A DNA stretch of 64,000 nucleotides from an uncultured Eubacteriales bacterium (GTDB lineage: Bacteria > Bacillota > Clostridia > UBA1381 > UMGS1253), in assembly GCA_902492065.1 (NCBI GenBank), contig CABUKE010000001.1, forward strand, positions 563,817 to 627,816, written 5' to 3'. Shown here piece by piece: positions 8,073 to 16,749 of the stretch; the stretch's first letter is position 1; each line of letters begins with the position of its first letter. Under the pieces are notes generated by a model that was given only the letters and a program-made list of their open reading frames with translations, did not search any database and was not told the DNA's origin. The position numbers and the translations under genes were made by a program.

Positions 8073-9320
8073 ATGGCGAAACGGATATTTGCCTGCTGCC
8101 TGCTCCTGTGTACTCTGACCGGGGTTGGATTTGGCTATGCCGCCGGGAATGCAGACATCACAGAATCGGTGATTGAGCGCAGCGATATTGGGATATTTTT
8201 AAACGGTACATACCAGGCGGACAGCGCTGCACGCGGCGTGCTGGTAGGTTCGCGTACGCTTGTGCCGCTGCGTTTTATCAGCGAGAGCCTGGGCGCGGAC
8301 GTAGCGTGGGAGGAAGCGACCGAGACCATCACGGTCACAGATGGGGCGGTTACAAACGTAGTGCGGATTGGAGCGTACAGCGCGCAGAAAACAGTAAATG
8401 GCGCCAGCGAAACCATATCGCTTGACGCGTGCCCTATGCTGATTGACGACCGTACTTATGTTCCAGTGCGCTACATTGCGGAAAGCATGGACCGGCTTGT
8501 GGATTGGAGCAGCGCGCAGAATGCGGCGCTGATTTGTGACGCACCGGTGGTTGCGTGGAGCGGCTCTACAGTTTCTTTCTCCGACGGTATGGATGGTGTG
8601 CGGAAAGCATTTGGCGAGCCGGAAGAGGCGTTTGACTCTGGCAAGGGCTTTAGTTGGTATGTATATAATGCAAACACACCCGACTTGATGCTTTTTGGGG
8701 AGAAGGATGGCGCGATTACGGAGTTTTTCTCCCTTAGTGACGGGGCAGGGTTTAATGCGGTGCTGCTGTCATCTTTGACAAAGGAGGAGCTGGCGCAGCG
8801 TTCCACGCCGTTGATTGAATTTTTCTATGATGACATTGGTGCACGTTACGGTGGGATTTATTTCTCCACGCAGGGAAGCGCCAACAAGACGTATGATCCT
8901 GCGAAAACGGAGGAAGAAATCGCAGCGGCGGAAAGCCATGTGATTGAGCTTGTGACGAACGCCCTGCGTGCAAAATACGCAAACCTTGCGCCGCTTGTGC
9001 GCGATGACGCGGCGGCATCTGCTGCGCGCAAACACTGCACGGATATGCAGATAAACGACTATTTCGACCATACCGGACTGGACGGTTCCAAGCCGTCGGA
9101 GCGGTACGAGCGTGAAACGGGCGCGCAGCGGTGGAGCAAGCTGGGGGAGAACCTGGCCCTTAACAAAAACGCCTTTTCCGCATGCTTTGCGTGGCTCAAC
9201 TCCGCGCCGCATCGGGAATGTATGCTCGACGGCGAGTACGGCTATCTCGGCGTTGGGGCGGACTATACGAGCAGGGACAAGCGGGAGAATTACTACGGAC
9301 AAATCTATGTGAAAAATTAA
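8073..9320 (+). CDS. Secreted CAP/SCP-domain protein with copper-amine-oxidase-N domain
   Basis: A 415-residue exported protein. Signal peptide 1-24; a two-motif copper-amine-oxidase-N-type domain (about 30-155, RTLVPLRFISESLGADVAW and RTYVPVRYIAESMDRLVDW); a CAP-associated N-terminal domain (about 165-275, VRKAFGEPEEAFDSGKGFSW); and a C-terminal YkwD-type CAP domain (about 290-412) with FDHTGLDG, GENLALN and HRECMLDGEYGYLGVG. The two His and the Glu expected of the CAP cavity are present. Clostridial relatives are secreted or spore-associated proteins of unclear activity. It is 18 bp upstream of aroE and may be read through into the shikimate cluster. Confidence 0.9.
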   Translation: MAKRIFACCLLLCTLTGVGFGYAAGNADITESVIERSDIGIFLNGTYQADSAARGVLVGSRTLVPLRFISESLGADVAWEEATETITVTDGAVTNVVRIGAYSAQKTVNGASETISLDACPMLIDDRTYVPVRYIAESMDRLVDWSSAQNAALICDAPVVAWSGSTVSFSDGMDGVRKAFGEPEEAFDSGKGFSWYVYNANTPDLMLFGEKDGAITEFFSLSDGAGFNAVLLSSLTKEELAQRSTPLIEFFYDDIGARYGGIYFSTQGSANKTYDPAKTEEEIAAAESHVIELVTNALRAKYANLAPLVRDDAAASAARKHCTDMQINDYFDHTGLDGSKPSERYERETGAQRWSKLGENLALNKNAFSACFAWLNSAPHRECMLDGEYGYLGVGADYTSRDKRENYYGQIYVKN

Positions 9321-9338
9321 AGACGGGAGCGGAAACGA

Positions 9339-10181
9339 ATGAGAGAAATCGACGGGCACACGAAGCTGCTGGGGCTGATGGGGTATCCGGTGGAGCACAC
9401 CTATTCGCCGCAGATGCACAACTATATTTCGCAGGTGTACGGGCGCAACTACGCTTATATGGCGCTGCCAGTCCTGCCGGGCCAGCTCGGCGACGCGGTG
9501 CGCGGTCTGAAGGCGCTCAATTTTGCGGGCGTGAATGTGACGGCGCCGTACAAAGTCGAAGTCATGCAATATTTAGACGAGATTGCGCCGGACGCAAAGC
9601 TGTACGGCTCGGTCAACACGGTCAAGTATGAAAACGGGAAGCTGTATGGCTACAACACGGACGCAGATGGGTTTTACCTGTCGCTTGTAAACGGCGGTGC
9701 ACCGGTGATTGGCAAGGACTTGCTGATTTTAGGAGCAGGGGGCGCGGCGCGTCCGATTTGCGTCAAGTTTGCCATGCTGGGCGCAAAGAGTATTACAATT
9801 CTGAACCGGACGCAGAAAAACGCGGACGCGCTCGCCGAATTTGTGAAGGAAGCGTGCGGGTACGAGGTACATACCAAGCGCGAGCACGCGCGTTACGACG
9901 TGGTAATGAATACCACGTCGGCAGGCATGGAGCCGGATATCGACGCGTGCCCCATCAGCGACTTTTCGTTTGTGGACGGCGACACTGCGGCGGCGGACAT
10001 GATCTACAACCCGCCGGAAACGGTCTTTCTCAAAAAGATGAAGGAGCACGGCGCGCGCGTCTGCATCAATGGACTGGGAATGCTGATTTATCAGGGAATT
10101 GTGGCGTATGAGATTTTTACGGGAGAGAAAATCGACCACGCCATTTACGACGATATCAAACGCGAGGTGTTCGGACTGTGA
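9339..10181 (+). CDS. aroE: Shikimate dehydrogenase
   Basis: 280 residues; reduces 3-dehydroshikimate to shikimate with NADPH. Substrate-binding elements EHTYSPQMHN (about 19-28) and NVTAPYKVEVM carry the conserved Ser/Asn and catalytic Lys. The nucleotide site reads LILGAGGAARPI, and the end INGLGMLIYQG is typical. An AACGGGAGCGG-like ribosome site precedes the ATG. The stop overlaps the aroK start by 4 bp, so aroE-aroK-aroQ form one operon for three steps of chorismate synthesis, although aroQ acts before aroE. Confidence 0.95.
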   Translation: MREIDGHTKLLGLMGYPVEHTYSPQMHNYISQVYGRNYAYMALPVLPGQLGDAVRGLKALNFAGVNVTAPYKVEVMQYLDEIAPDAKLYGSVNTVKYENGKLYGYNTDADGFYLSLVNGGAPVIGKDLLILGAGGAARPICVKFAMLGAKSITILNRTQKNADALAEFVKEACGYEVHTKREHARYDVVMNTTSAGMEPDIDACPISDFSFVDGDTAAADMIYNPPETVFLKKMKEHGARVCINGLGMLIYQGIVAYEIFTGEKIDHAIYDDIKREVFGL

Positions 10182-10681
10182 AAAATATTGTGCTGACAGG
10201 GTTTATGGGAACAGGGAAAACGACGGTCGGCCGGCTTTTGGCAAGAAAGCTTGGCCGGCGGTTTGTCGATACGGATGAAATGATTGAAGAAAGCGAGAAC
10301 CGGCGTATCGTCGATATCTTCTCGCAGGATGGAGAAGCGTATTTCCGCACAGTAGAGCGGCAGGCGGTGCTGAAAGCGAGCGAACTGCCAAATTGCGTGA
10401 TCGCAACGGGCGGCGGCGTTGTGCTGGACAAAAGAAATATGGACCGTCTGCGGGAAAACGGCGTAATCGTCAACCTATATGCGCCGCTGGAGCTGATATT
10501 GGAACGCACAGCGGGCGGCGGGCGGCCGCTGCTCGACGACCAGACGCGCGGCCAGGTGGCGCAGCGGATGGAGGAGCGCGCGCCGTATTATGATGACAAC
10601 GACTTTCGGATTGAGGTAGAGGGGAAAAGCCCCATGGCGGTGGCAGACAGCATCATCAAAAACTATAAAAACTTCATGTAG
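10178..10681 (+). CDS. aroK: Shikimate kinase
   Basis: 167 residues; phosphorylates shikimate at O3 using ATP. Walker A GFMGTGKTTVGRLLA (about 7-21), shikimate-binding Asp in FVDTDEMIEE, Arg in GEAYFRTVER, the GGG segment (ATGGGVVL), and lid Arg in RPLLDDQTRG are all seen. The start is GTG, overlapping the aroE stop by 4 bp (GTGA), a translational-coupling arrangement. Length is normal. Confidence 0.95.
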   Translation: MKNIVLTGFMGTGKTTVGRLLARKLGRRFVDTDEMIEESENRRIVDIFSQDGEAYFRTVERQAVLKASELPNCVIATGGGVVLDKRNMDRLRENGVIVNLYAPLELILERTAGGGRPLLDDQTRGQVAQRMEERAPYYDDNDFRIEVEGKSPMAVADSIIKNYKNFM

Positions 10682-10726
10682 GCGGCGCGCAAGCTCCGAA
10701 TATTTTGTAAGAAAGCGGTGAAAGCT

Positions 10727-11164
10727 ATGAAAAAGAAATTTCTGCTTGTCAACGGGCCGAACCTGAATCTGCTCGGCGTGCGCGAGCCGGGCGTTTACGG
10801 CTCAGATACGCTCGAAACAATCAACGCGGAGGTGGCTGCGCGCGCGGAGGAGCTTGGCTGCGTGGTCGACTTTTTCCAGTCGAACAGCGAGGGCGGCATT
10901 GTCGACAAGCTGCACAGCGCAATGGGCGTCTATGATGGCATAATCATTAACCCGGGCGCATATACGCACTACAGCATTGCCATCCGCGACGCGATTGCAG
11001 CCATCAAGCTGCCGGCGGTGGAGGTGCACCTTTCCAATGTATACGGGCGGGAGGAGTTCCGCCATACGTCTGTGATTGCGCCCGTATGCGTAGGACAGAT
11101 TGCAGGGCTTGGAAAAATCGGGTATCGTCTCGCGCTGGAGGCGCTTTTGGAGGTGACAGTGTGA
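10727..11164 (+). CDS. aroQ: Type II 3-dehydroquinate dehydratase
   Basis: 145 residues from the ATG at 10727; a GTG at 10718 is in frame, but the shorter form starts right at the conserved MKKKFLLVNGPNLNLLG. It converts 3-dehydroquinate to 3-dehydroshikimate. Family residues: NGPNLNLLGVREPGVYG with the catalytic Tyr and Arg region, NSEGGIVDKLH, NPGAYTHYSIAIRDA, and EVHLSNVYGREEFRH with the catalytic His. Length is typical of the dodecameric type II enzyme. The stop overlaps the next gene's GTG by 4 bp. Confidence 0.95.
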   Translation: MKKKFLLVNGPNLNLLGVREPGVYGSDTLETINAEVAARAEELGCVVDFFQSNSEGGIVDKLHSAMGVYDGIIINPGAYTHYSIAIRDAIAAIKLPAVEVHLSNVYGREEFRHTSVIAPVCVGQIAGLGKIGYRLALEALLEVTV

Positions 11165-12201
11165 ACGGCAGATGTGAGCGATTGGTACGCACATTGCGGG
11201 AGGACGAGGCGTATTTCGTCACAAGTCCGGAGAATGTGTTTTACCTGAGCGGCTTTTCAGGCGAGGGGATGCTGCTTCTTGCACCGGACTGCGCGGTGCT
11301 GATTACGGATTTCCGCTATATTGAGGACGCACAAAACCGGGCGGAGGGCTTTACCGTAGAGGACATTGCCCGGGGAATCTGGCAGATTGTGCTGGAAAAC
11401 ATTCATACATTTTATATTGAAGAGGAACATATGACGGTGGCACAGCTGCGCAAATACGGGCGGCCCGGCCTTCGTCTTGCCGACGGCGGCGGGAAAGCAA
11501 TCGGTGCGCTGCGGCTTGTAAAGGAACCGGAAGAGGTTGAAAAGATCACAAAGGCGGCGGACATTGCCACGGCGGCGTTTGAGCGGGTGCTTGGGCTTAT
11601 GAAGGTCGGCGTATCGGAACGTGAGCTGGCGCTGGAGTTTGAGTATCAGGTCAAAAAGGCGGGCGCAAGCGGCGTCTCGTTCGACACCATTGTTGCGTCG
11701 GGGCCGAACTCCTCCATGCCGCATGCGTCGGTATCAGACCGCACACTGCAAGACGGCGATTTTGTCACGATGGACTTTGGCTGCATATATAAGGGCTACT
11801 GTTCCGACATGACGCGCACAGTAGCAATCGGCTCTGTGAGCGAGGAGCAGAGGCGCGTGTACGACACGGTGCTCAAAGCGCAGCTTGCGGCGCTGGACGC
11901 GGTAAAATCCGGAGCATCTTGCGCGGCGGTTGATGCGGTGGCGCGCGATATTATCACAGACGCGGGCTACGGCGACGCGTTTGGGCACGCGCTTGGGCAC
12001 GGCGTCGGCGTACAGATTCACGAGGAGCCGCGCCTCTCGGCCCGTTCGGCACAGACGCTGGGCGACGGCATGGTTGTCACGGTGGAGCCGGGGATTTATC
12101 TTGCGGGGAAATTTGGCGTACGGATTGAGGATTTGGTCGTCGTAAACGGCGAAAAAGCGGTGAATTTGAGCCATTTTACAAAAGAATTGCTGATTCTTTG
12201 A
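11161..12201 (+). CDS. M24 family Xaa-Pro aminopeptidase
   Basis: The start is GTG at 11161: GGAGGTGA sits seven bases upstream inside aroQ, and the start overlaps the aroQ stop. 346 residues with a creatinase-like N-terminal domain (SPENVFYLSGFSGEG) and a pita-bread catalytic domain. Metal ligands are visible in order: Asp in FVTMDFGCIY, Asp in GYCSDMTRTVAIG, His in GHALGHGVGVQIHE, Glu in VTVEPGIYL and Glu in VRIEDLVVV. It probably removes N-terminal residues preceding proline in the cytoplasm. The pairing with aroQ upstream and efp downstream is a frequent arrangement in Firmicutes. Confidence 0.9.
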   Translation: MNGRCERLVRTLREDEAYFVTSPENVFYLSGFSGEGMLLLAPDCAVLITDFRYIEDAQNRAEGFTVEDIARGIWQIVLENIHTFYIEEEHMTVAQLRKYGRPGLRLADGGGKAIGALRLVKEPEEVEKITKAADIATAAFERVLGLMKVGVSERELALEFEYQVKKAGASGVSFDTIVASGPNSSMPHASVSDRTLQDGDFVTMDFGCIYKGYCSDMTRTVAIGSVSEEQRRVYDTVLKAQLAALDAVKSGASCAAVDAVARDIITDAGYGDAFGHALGHGVGVQIHEEPRLSARSAQTLGDGMVVTVEPGIYLAGKFGVRIEDLVVVNGEKAVNLSHFTKELLIL

Positions 12202-12209
12202 AAAAAAGC

Positions 12210-12238
12210 TTGTGTTTTTCCAAGTTTTCATATACAAT
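12210..12238 (+). promoter_or_regulatory. Probable promoter of efp
   Basis: TTGTGT (12210-12215) and TACAAT (12233-12238), 17-bp spacing, 67 bp before efp. It gives efp a promoter separate from the aro operon. Confidence 0.5.
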
Positions 12239-12305
12239 AGATTAGTAAATTTGTGAAAATGCGGCCGCAAGGCCCTTTGATGAAAGAAGTTGGAGGTAGA
12301 AACAG

Positions 12306-12863
12306 ATGATTTCAGCAGGTGAATTTAGAAACGGTGTTACGTTTGAGCTTGACGGCAACGTATTTCAGGTTGTGGAGTTCCAACATGTTAAGCCGGGGAA
12401 GGGCGCAGCGTTTGTGCGGACGAAGCTTAAAAATGTTATCACGGGCGGCGTTGTAGAGCGTTCGTTCCGCCCGACGGAAAAAATGCCGAAGGCGCACATT
12501 GAGCGCAAGGATATGGAGTATTCCTACACGGACGGCGATTTGTACTACTTCATGGATCAGGAGACATTTGAGCTTATGCCGCTCAACGCGGAGCAGCTCG
12601 GCGACGCGCTCAAGTTCGTGAAGGAAAATATGATGGTTAAGGTGCTCTCCTATAAGGGCAGCGTATTTGGTATCGAGCCGCCGACGTTTGTTGAGCTTGA
12701 GGTAACAGAGACGGAGCCGGGCGTGAAGGGTGACACGGCGACGAACGTAACAAAGCCGGCCACGGTGGAAACAGGCGCGACGATTTTTGTGCCGCTGTTT
12801 GTCAACCAGGGCGACAGAATCCGCGTAGATACGCGTACCGGGGAGTATATGGAACGCGTTTAA
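12306..12863 (+). CDS. efp: Elongation factor P
   Basis: 185 residues, full length. KOW-like N-terminal domain with the loop HVKPGKGAAFVRTKLKN carrying the Lys at the peptidyl-transferase tip, a central OB domain, and the C-terminal OB domain ending VNQGDRIRVDTRTGEYMERV. EF-P rescues ribosomes stalled at polyproline stretches. A TTGGAGGTAG ribosome site precedes the ATG. No lysine-modifying enzyme gene is seen nearby. Confidence 0.97.
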   Translation: MISAGEFRNGVTFELDGNVFQVVEFQHVKPGKGAAFVRTKLKNVITGGVVERSFRPTEKMPKAHIERKDMEYSYTDGDLYYFMDQETFELMPLNAEQLGDALKFVKENMMVKVLSYKGSVFGIEPPTFVELEVTETEPGVKGDTATNVTKPATVETGATIFVPLFVNQGDRIRVDTRTGEYMERV

Positions 12864-12878
12864 TGGTTACAATAGCAT

Positions 12879-12932
12879 TTGCCCCGGCGCGACGGCAGCC
12901 TGCGGGGCAAGGACAGCCGCATACAGTGCGGC
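12879..12932 (+). other. Structured intergenic RNA region between efp and the CD1247-type gene
   Basis: Two GC-rich potential hairpins in the leader: TTGCCCCG (12879-12886) pairs with CGGGGCAA (12903-12910), and GCCGC (12916-12920) with GCGGC (12928-12932). No T-run follows, so a terminator is unlikely. It may be an attenuating or stabilising leader, or chance in GC-rich sequence. Confidence 0.35.
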
Positions 12933-12948
12933 GGAAATGGAGCGTGGA

Positions 12949-13395
12949 ATGATGGAAGAATTGGTAAAGAAGGTTTCGTACTTAAAGGGTTTTGCTGACG
13001 GCCTTGACATCAATGAAAAGACCGACGAGGGCAAGCTGCTCAAAAAGATTGTGGAGGCACTTGAGGAGATTGCGGACGCAGTACGCGACATCGCAGCAGA
13101 CCAGCAGGATCTGGCTGACCAAGTAGACGCTATTGACGAGGATTTGGGCGAGCTGGAAGAGGAAGTGTACGGCGACGAGTGCGGCTGTGGCTGTGACCAT
13201 GACGGCGACGACATCGACTATTTTGAGATTGAGTGCCCGAACTGCAAGGAAACTATCCGCATTGATGAGGATTTCTTCGACGATGACGAGGACAAGCCGC
13301 TTATCTGCCCGAACTGCAATAAGGAAATCGAGCTTGACTTTTCGTGCGACTGTGACGACTGCGGGGATGACTGCGGCTGCGGTCACGACGAGTAA
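12949..13395 (+). CDS. CD1247-type protein with zinc ribbon and Cys/Asp-rich tail
   Basis: About 148 residues. The N-terminal 60 match the CD1247 N-terminal domain (KKVSYLKGFADGLDI ... KLLKKIVEALEEIADAV), a short coiled-coil-like helix pair. Then comes an acidic stretch with a CGCGC cluster (about 80-85), a zinc ribbon (CPNCKET ... CPNCNKE) and a very acidic Cys-rich end (CDCDDCGDDCGCGHDE). Function unknown; metal binding is likely. GGAG lies six bases before the first of two adjacent ATGs at 12949 and 12952; an ATG at 12937 is also in frame. Confidence 0.75.
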   Translation: MMEELVKKVSYLKGFADGLDINEKTDEGKLLKKIVEALEEIADAVRDIAADQQDLADQVDAIDEDLGELEEEVYGDECGCGCDHDGDDIDYFEIECPNCKETIRIDEDFFDDDEDKPLICPNCNKEIELDFSCDCDDCGDDCGCGHDE

Positions 13396-13451
13396 GAGCT
13401 GTCACATTACACCTTTCACAAAAGAAAAAGCGGCGTTTTGCCGCAAATGGG

Positions 13452-13480
13452 GGATATCTGCTTTTGCAGATATCCTTTCT
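13452..13480 (+). terminator. Terminator after the CD1247-type gene
   Basis: Ten-bp stem GGATATCTGC / GCAGATATCC with a TTTT loop and a short pyrimidine-rich tail; 57 bp past the stop. Confidence 0.7.
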
Positions 13481-13513
13481 CATACGTAAGGTTACATAAG
13501 GAGGTGGGGAGAA

Positions 13514-14341
13514 GTGTGGTGGCTGTATATTTTCTTGGGGATCTGTGTACTCGCATTGGCGGTATGGGCGCTTTATTCCGGTCTTGTTGTGCGCAGTTAT
13601 GAGGTGAAAAGCAGGAAAATCCACCGTCCGTTCCGGATTGTGCAGGTTTCCGATTTGCACAGCATGTATCACGGTAGGGAGCAGGCGCACCTGATGCAGA
13701 AAATTGCGGAGCAGAAACCGGATATGGTTGTTCTGACGGGCGATATTTTCCATGCGGCAGGACGTGAGGACGGCGCAGTTTCGTTTTTGAAGCAAATCAG
13801 CCGTTATCCATGTTTTTACGTGCTCGGTAACCATGAATACCGCTCGAAAAAGGCGGCAAAATACATGGAGTTGGCCTCCGCCCTCGGTATCTGTGTCCTG
13901 TCGGACGAGGCCACCTCTTTTACCGTACAGGGGAACGAAATCACTGTCGCAGGTATCAACGACCCATTGCGAGCCGGTTCGTTTGAGCCGGGATATGACT
14001 TTCCCGGTGCGATTAAGCGGATGCTTTCCGGGCTGGATAAAGCAAAATTTACCCTGTTGCTGGCGCACAACCACATCCATATTGACAAATACCGCCAATA
14101 TCCCTACGACTTGGGTTTATCTGGACATTCTCATGGCGGACAGTTCCGGATACCGTTTTTGATGAATGGATTTTTTGTAAAAATGCAGGGCTTTTTCCCA
14201 AAGTATGCCGGCGGCCTGTATCGGTTTGAGGGCGGGCAGACACATATTGTCAGCCGCGGCGTATCGGCAAAGCCGGAATGGCTGCCGCGTGTCTTTAACC
14301 CGACGGAGCTGGTCGTCGTCGATGTGGTGCCGGAAGCATAA
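13514..14341 (+). CDS. Membrane-anchored metallophosphoesterase (YkuE-like)
   Basis: GTG start with AAGGAGGTGGGGAG upstream. The 275-residue protein has one N-terminal transmembrane helix (about 2-22), then the calcineurin-like phosphoesterase motifs: VSDLHS, TGDIFH, LGNHEYRS, AHNH and GLSGHSHGGQFRIP. These Asp, Asn and His residues form a two-metal site. Relatives such as YkuE act on phospholipid or nucleotide-lipid phosphodiesters at the membrane; the true substrate is unknown. Monocistronic between two terminators. Confidence 0.85.
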   Translation: MWWLYIFLGICVLALAVWALYSGLVVRSYEVKSRKIHRPFRIVQVSDLHSMYHGREQAHLMQKIAEQKPDMVVLTGDIFHAAGREDGAVSFLKQISRYPCFYVLGNHEYRSKKAAKYMELASALGICVLSDEATSFTVQGNEITVAGINDPLRAGSFEPGYDFPGAIKRMLSGLDKAKFTLLLAHNHIHIDKYRQYPYDLGLSGHSHGGQFRIPFLMNGFFVKMQGFFPKYAGGLYRFEGGQTHIVSRGVSAKPEWLPRVFNPTELVVVDVVPEA

Positions 14342-14355
14342 TCCATCCAGATATA

Positions 14356-14387
14356 GAAAAAGCAGGGGATTGTTCCCTGCTTTTTCT
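14356..14387. terminator. Bidirectional terminator
   Basis: AGCAGGGGA / TTCCCTGCT stem flanked by AAAA and TTTTT, between the metallophosphoesterase (+) and the AraC gene (-). Confidence 0.85.
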
Positions 14388-15295
14388 TATCCGCCGACAT
14401 TGATTCGTTTTGTTTTCTCGACCTTACGGTAGTGCAGCGGCGTCATCTTTTCGTACTTTTTGAAAATGTCGTTGAACCGCTGCTGACTGGAAAATCCGAC
14501 CTCTTTGGCAATATCGTTGATTTTCTGGTCGGTTGCCGATAACAGCTCCTTTGCGGCATTGATGCGTACATTGAGCAAATATCTCTTCGGACTGATGCCG
14601 AACTCGTCCTTAAAAGTATGGGCAAAGTAGCTCTCGCTGAGGAAGATATACCCCGCCACATCGGAGAGCGACAGCTCTTTATTATAGTTCATGTCGATAT
14701 ATTCCTTCGAGATGGCCAGAAGCTCTTTGAGCTTGACACTGCGGCTCTTGATGCTCTGCTCCCACTCCTGCTTGAGCGTACGGCTTACAAGGATGAACAA
14801 CTCCATAATCAGCAGATAACTCAGGTATTCGCCCCATACCTGCTGTTTGTCATGCTCGCGCAGAATGCGGTTCATTACGCCGACAATGTCGTTTTTACGG
14901 CTCAGCTTCAGATGGATGTGCGAGGTGGATTCGTCGTTGACAAACTCGATAAAATCGGTCAGAGATACGTCGGAAAAATTACCGTCCTTTGCGTTTGCAA
15001 ATTTAAAACTCAGAACCAAAAACTCACACCCGACCGGGGATTTTACAATGAATTTGTGCGGCTGGTTGGGCTTGATAATAATAATATCGTTCGGCCCCAT
15101 ACTCACGTCCTCGCCGGCCACTTGAAACACCGCGTCGCCGCGCTTGATATAGACCATTTCAAAGTGATCGTGGTAGTTGACGTTCATCGACCAGTTTGTA
15201 TCATGTATTTTTTCAATTGTTTTTACAATGACAGGTAAAAACAACTGTTTTTCAAATAATGACTCCCAGGTACGAGGGATTTTCATTTCTGTCAT
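14387..15295 (-). CDS. AraC family transcriptional regulator with cupin sensor
   Basis: 302 residues. The N-terminal half is a cupin-type sugar-sensing domain (NVNYHDHFEMVYIKRGDAVFQ, IIIKPNQPHKF). The C-terminal 100 residues hold the double helix-turn-helix: LSLSDVAGYIFLSESYFAHTFKDEFGISPKRYL and INDIAKEVGFSSQQRFNDIFKKYEKMTPLHYRK. Such regulators usually control sugar-use genes in response to a carbohydrate. No obvious target is adjacent, but this stretch of chromosome carries several glycan-acting genes. It has its own strong promoter. Confidence 0.9.
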   Translation of the reverse strand: MTEMKIPRTWESLFEKQLFLPVIVKTIEKIHDTNWSMNVNYHDHFEMVYIKRGDAVFQVAGEDVSMGPNDIIIIKPNQPHKFIVKSPVGCEFLVLSFKFANAKDGNFSDVSLTDFIEFVNDESTSHIHLKLSRKNDIVGVMNRILREHDKQQVWGEYLSYLLIMELFILVSRTLKQEWEQSIKSRSVKLKELLAISKEYIDMNYNKELSLSDVAGYIFLSESYFAHTFKDEFGISPKRYLLNVRINAAKELLSATDQKINDIAKEVGFSSQQRFNDIFKKYEKMTPLHYRKVEKTKRINVGG

Positions 15296-15328
15296 GGTAT
15301 CACATCCCTTACGAATTTCTTAACTTTC

Positions 15329-15357
15329 ATTATACGCCATATTCAACCGTTTTTCAA
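15329..15357 (-). promoter_or_regulatory. Promoter of the AraC-type regulator
   Basis: On the complement TTGAAA (15357-15352) and a perfect TATAAT (15334-15329) with 17-bp spacing, 33 bp from the start codon. Confidence 0.7.
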
Positions 15358-15460
15358 TAAATTTTTTTTGATTTATAACAATAATCGTGAAAATATGTAA
15401 AAGAAGTGGGAATTCCTGCTGGGAATGCCGGAGAAGCGGGGGTTAATTTCCGATATTTTG

Positions 15461-15488
15461 TTTACAAATTTGATTTGTCTGGTATAAT
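15461..15488 (+). promoter_or_regulatory. Promoter of the RodA/FtsW gene
   Basis: TTTACA (15461-15466) and TATAAT (15483-15488), 16-bp spacing with an extended -10 (TGG before TATAAT), 39 bp before the start codon. Confidence 0.65.
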
Positions 15489-15527
15489 ATTTATGTGGAA
15501 TTGTTTGGAATGATTTTTGGAGGAGCT

Positions 15528-16661
15528 ATGACACAGCATAAACACTTTGGGAAAAAATTACTTGCAAGCTTGGACCTTCCATTGGTTGCGCTGGTGCTGC
15601 TTGCTGCGCTGCTTGGCCTTGTTGCCATTTTTTCCGCTACCTACAGTATGGGAACAATGAAGCTGATTCTTGTGCAGGGCGCTGCGCTGGTGATTGGCCT
15701 GATTGCCATGTTTGTAATAAGTCAGGTTGATTACGAATTGTGGGGAGAAACGACAAAACTGATTTATATTGGGAATGTGGCGCTTTTGGTCTTGGTTCTC
15801 TTTGTGGGAATGGGGCGCGAGTCGACCGGGACGCAGGGGTGGATTGATTTGGGGATTGTGAGCGTCCAGCCGGCGGAGCTGGTTAAACTCGGATTTATCC
15901 TCACGTTTGCAAAGCACTTGCAGAATGTGAAAAACGATGTCAACTACATACCGACCCTGTTGCTTTTGTTTTTGCATATGGCAGTACTGGTAGGGCTGAT
16001 TTTGTTGCAGCCGGACGCAGGCACGGCGATGGTTTTTGTCTTTATTTTTATTTCCATGTTGTTTGTAGCTGGATTTTCCTATAAGTATCTGGCAATTGGA
16101 GTAGGGGCCTTTTTGATTGCCGCACCGATTTTCTGGTATTTTAAGGATTACTTCCTGTCGGAGTACCAAATCAATCGGTTTTTGGTATTTTTTGACCCCT
16201 ATATTGCTCCAACTGGGGCTGGGTTCAATGTTATTCAGTCGGAGATTTCGATTGGCTCCGGACAATTTGCGGGCAAGGGGTATTTGCAGGGCAGCCAGAA
16301 CCAGCTTGCCTATCTGCCGGCAAAGCATACGGACTTTATTTTCGCGACAATCGGCGAGGAGTGGGGCTTTATTGGCGCGGTCGTGGTTACGGTACTGCTG
16401 ACGCTCATTATCATTCGCTGTATTTATGTGGCACGGCGGGCGAACGACGATTTTGGATCGTTTATCTGTATTGGCATTGCGGCGATGTTTGCGTTTCATG
16501 TATTTGAAAACATCGGCATGTGCATCCAGCTTATGCCTGTTACGGGCATTCCGCTTCCGTTTTTCAGCTACGGAGGGTCCTCGCTGTTGACAAGCCTGAT
16601 GGCCATTGGGTTTGTCAACAGCGTCAGCAGCCGATGCCGCGGGCTTGGATTTGGAACGTAG
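15528..16661 (+). CDS. rodA: RodA/FtsW-type peptidoglycan glycosyltransferase
   Basis: ATG at 15528 has TTGGAGGAGC just upstream; an ATG 33 bases earlier lacks one. The 377-residue SEDS protein has about ten transmembrane helices and the family signatures GTQGWIDLGIVSVQPAELVKLGFIL, AGTAMVFVFIF, the long loop with NVIQSEISIGSGQFAGKGYL, LPAKHTDFIFATIGEEWGFIG and the end GIPLPFFSYGGSSLLTSLMAIG. It polymerises lipid II glycan strands at the membrane. Homology does not fully separate RodA from FtsW or SpoVE; the N-terminal half fits RodA best. It stands alone. Confidence 0.85.
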   Translation: MTQHKHFGKKLLASLDLPLVALVLLAALLGLVAIFSATYSMGTMKLILVQGAALVIGLIAMFVISQVDYELWGETTKLIYIGNVALLVLVLFVGMGRESTGTQGWIDLGIVSVQPAELVKLGFILTFAKHLQNVKNDVNYIPTLLLLFLHMAVLVGLILLQPDAGTAMVFVFIFISMLFVAGFSYKYLAIGVGAFLIAAPIFWYFKDYFLSEYQINRFLVFFDPYIAPTGAGFNVIQSEISIGSGQFAGKGYLQGSQNQLAYLPAKHTDFIFATIGEEWGFIGAVVVTVLLTLIIIRCIYVARRANDDFGSFICIGIAAMFAFHVFENIGMCIQLMPVTGIPLPFFSYGGSSLLTSLMAIGFVNSVSSRCRGLGFGT

Positions 16662-16749
16662 TGGCGGAATTAAAAACGGTGTTTGATCTCGTTGTTCTAA
16701 AAGCATAAAGCTGTGAAATTGGAAAATAGAGATTTAAGGAGGGATAGTT

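Noticed and set aside
12879..12932. Terminator between efp and the CD1247-type gene
   Set aside because: Stems are present but no T-run follows, so it is listed only as structured sequence.
15558..16706. 382-residue minus-strand frame antisense to the RodA gene
   Set aside because: Shadow of the GC-biased third positions of the plus-strand membrane protein; low-complexity Asn/Gln/Arg content and no ribosome site.
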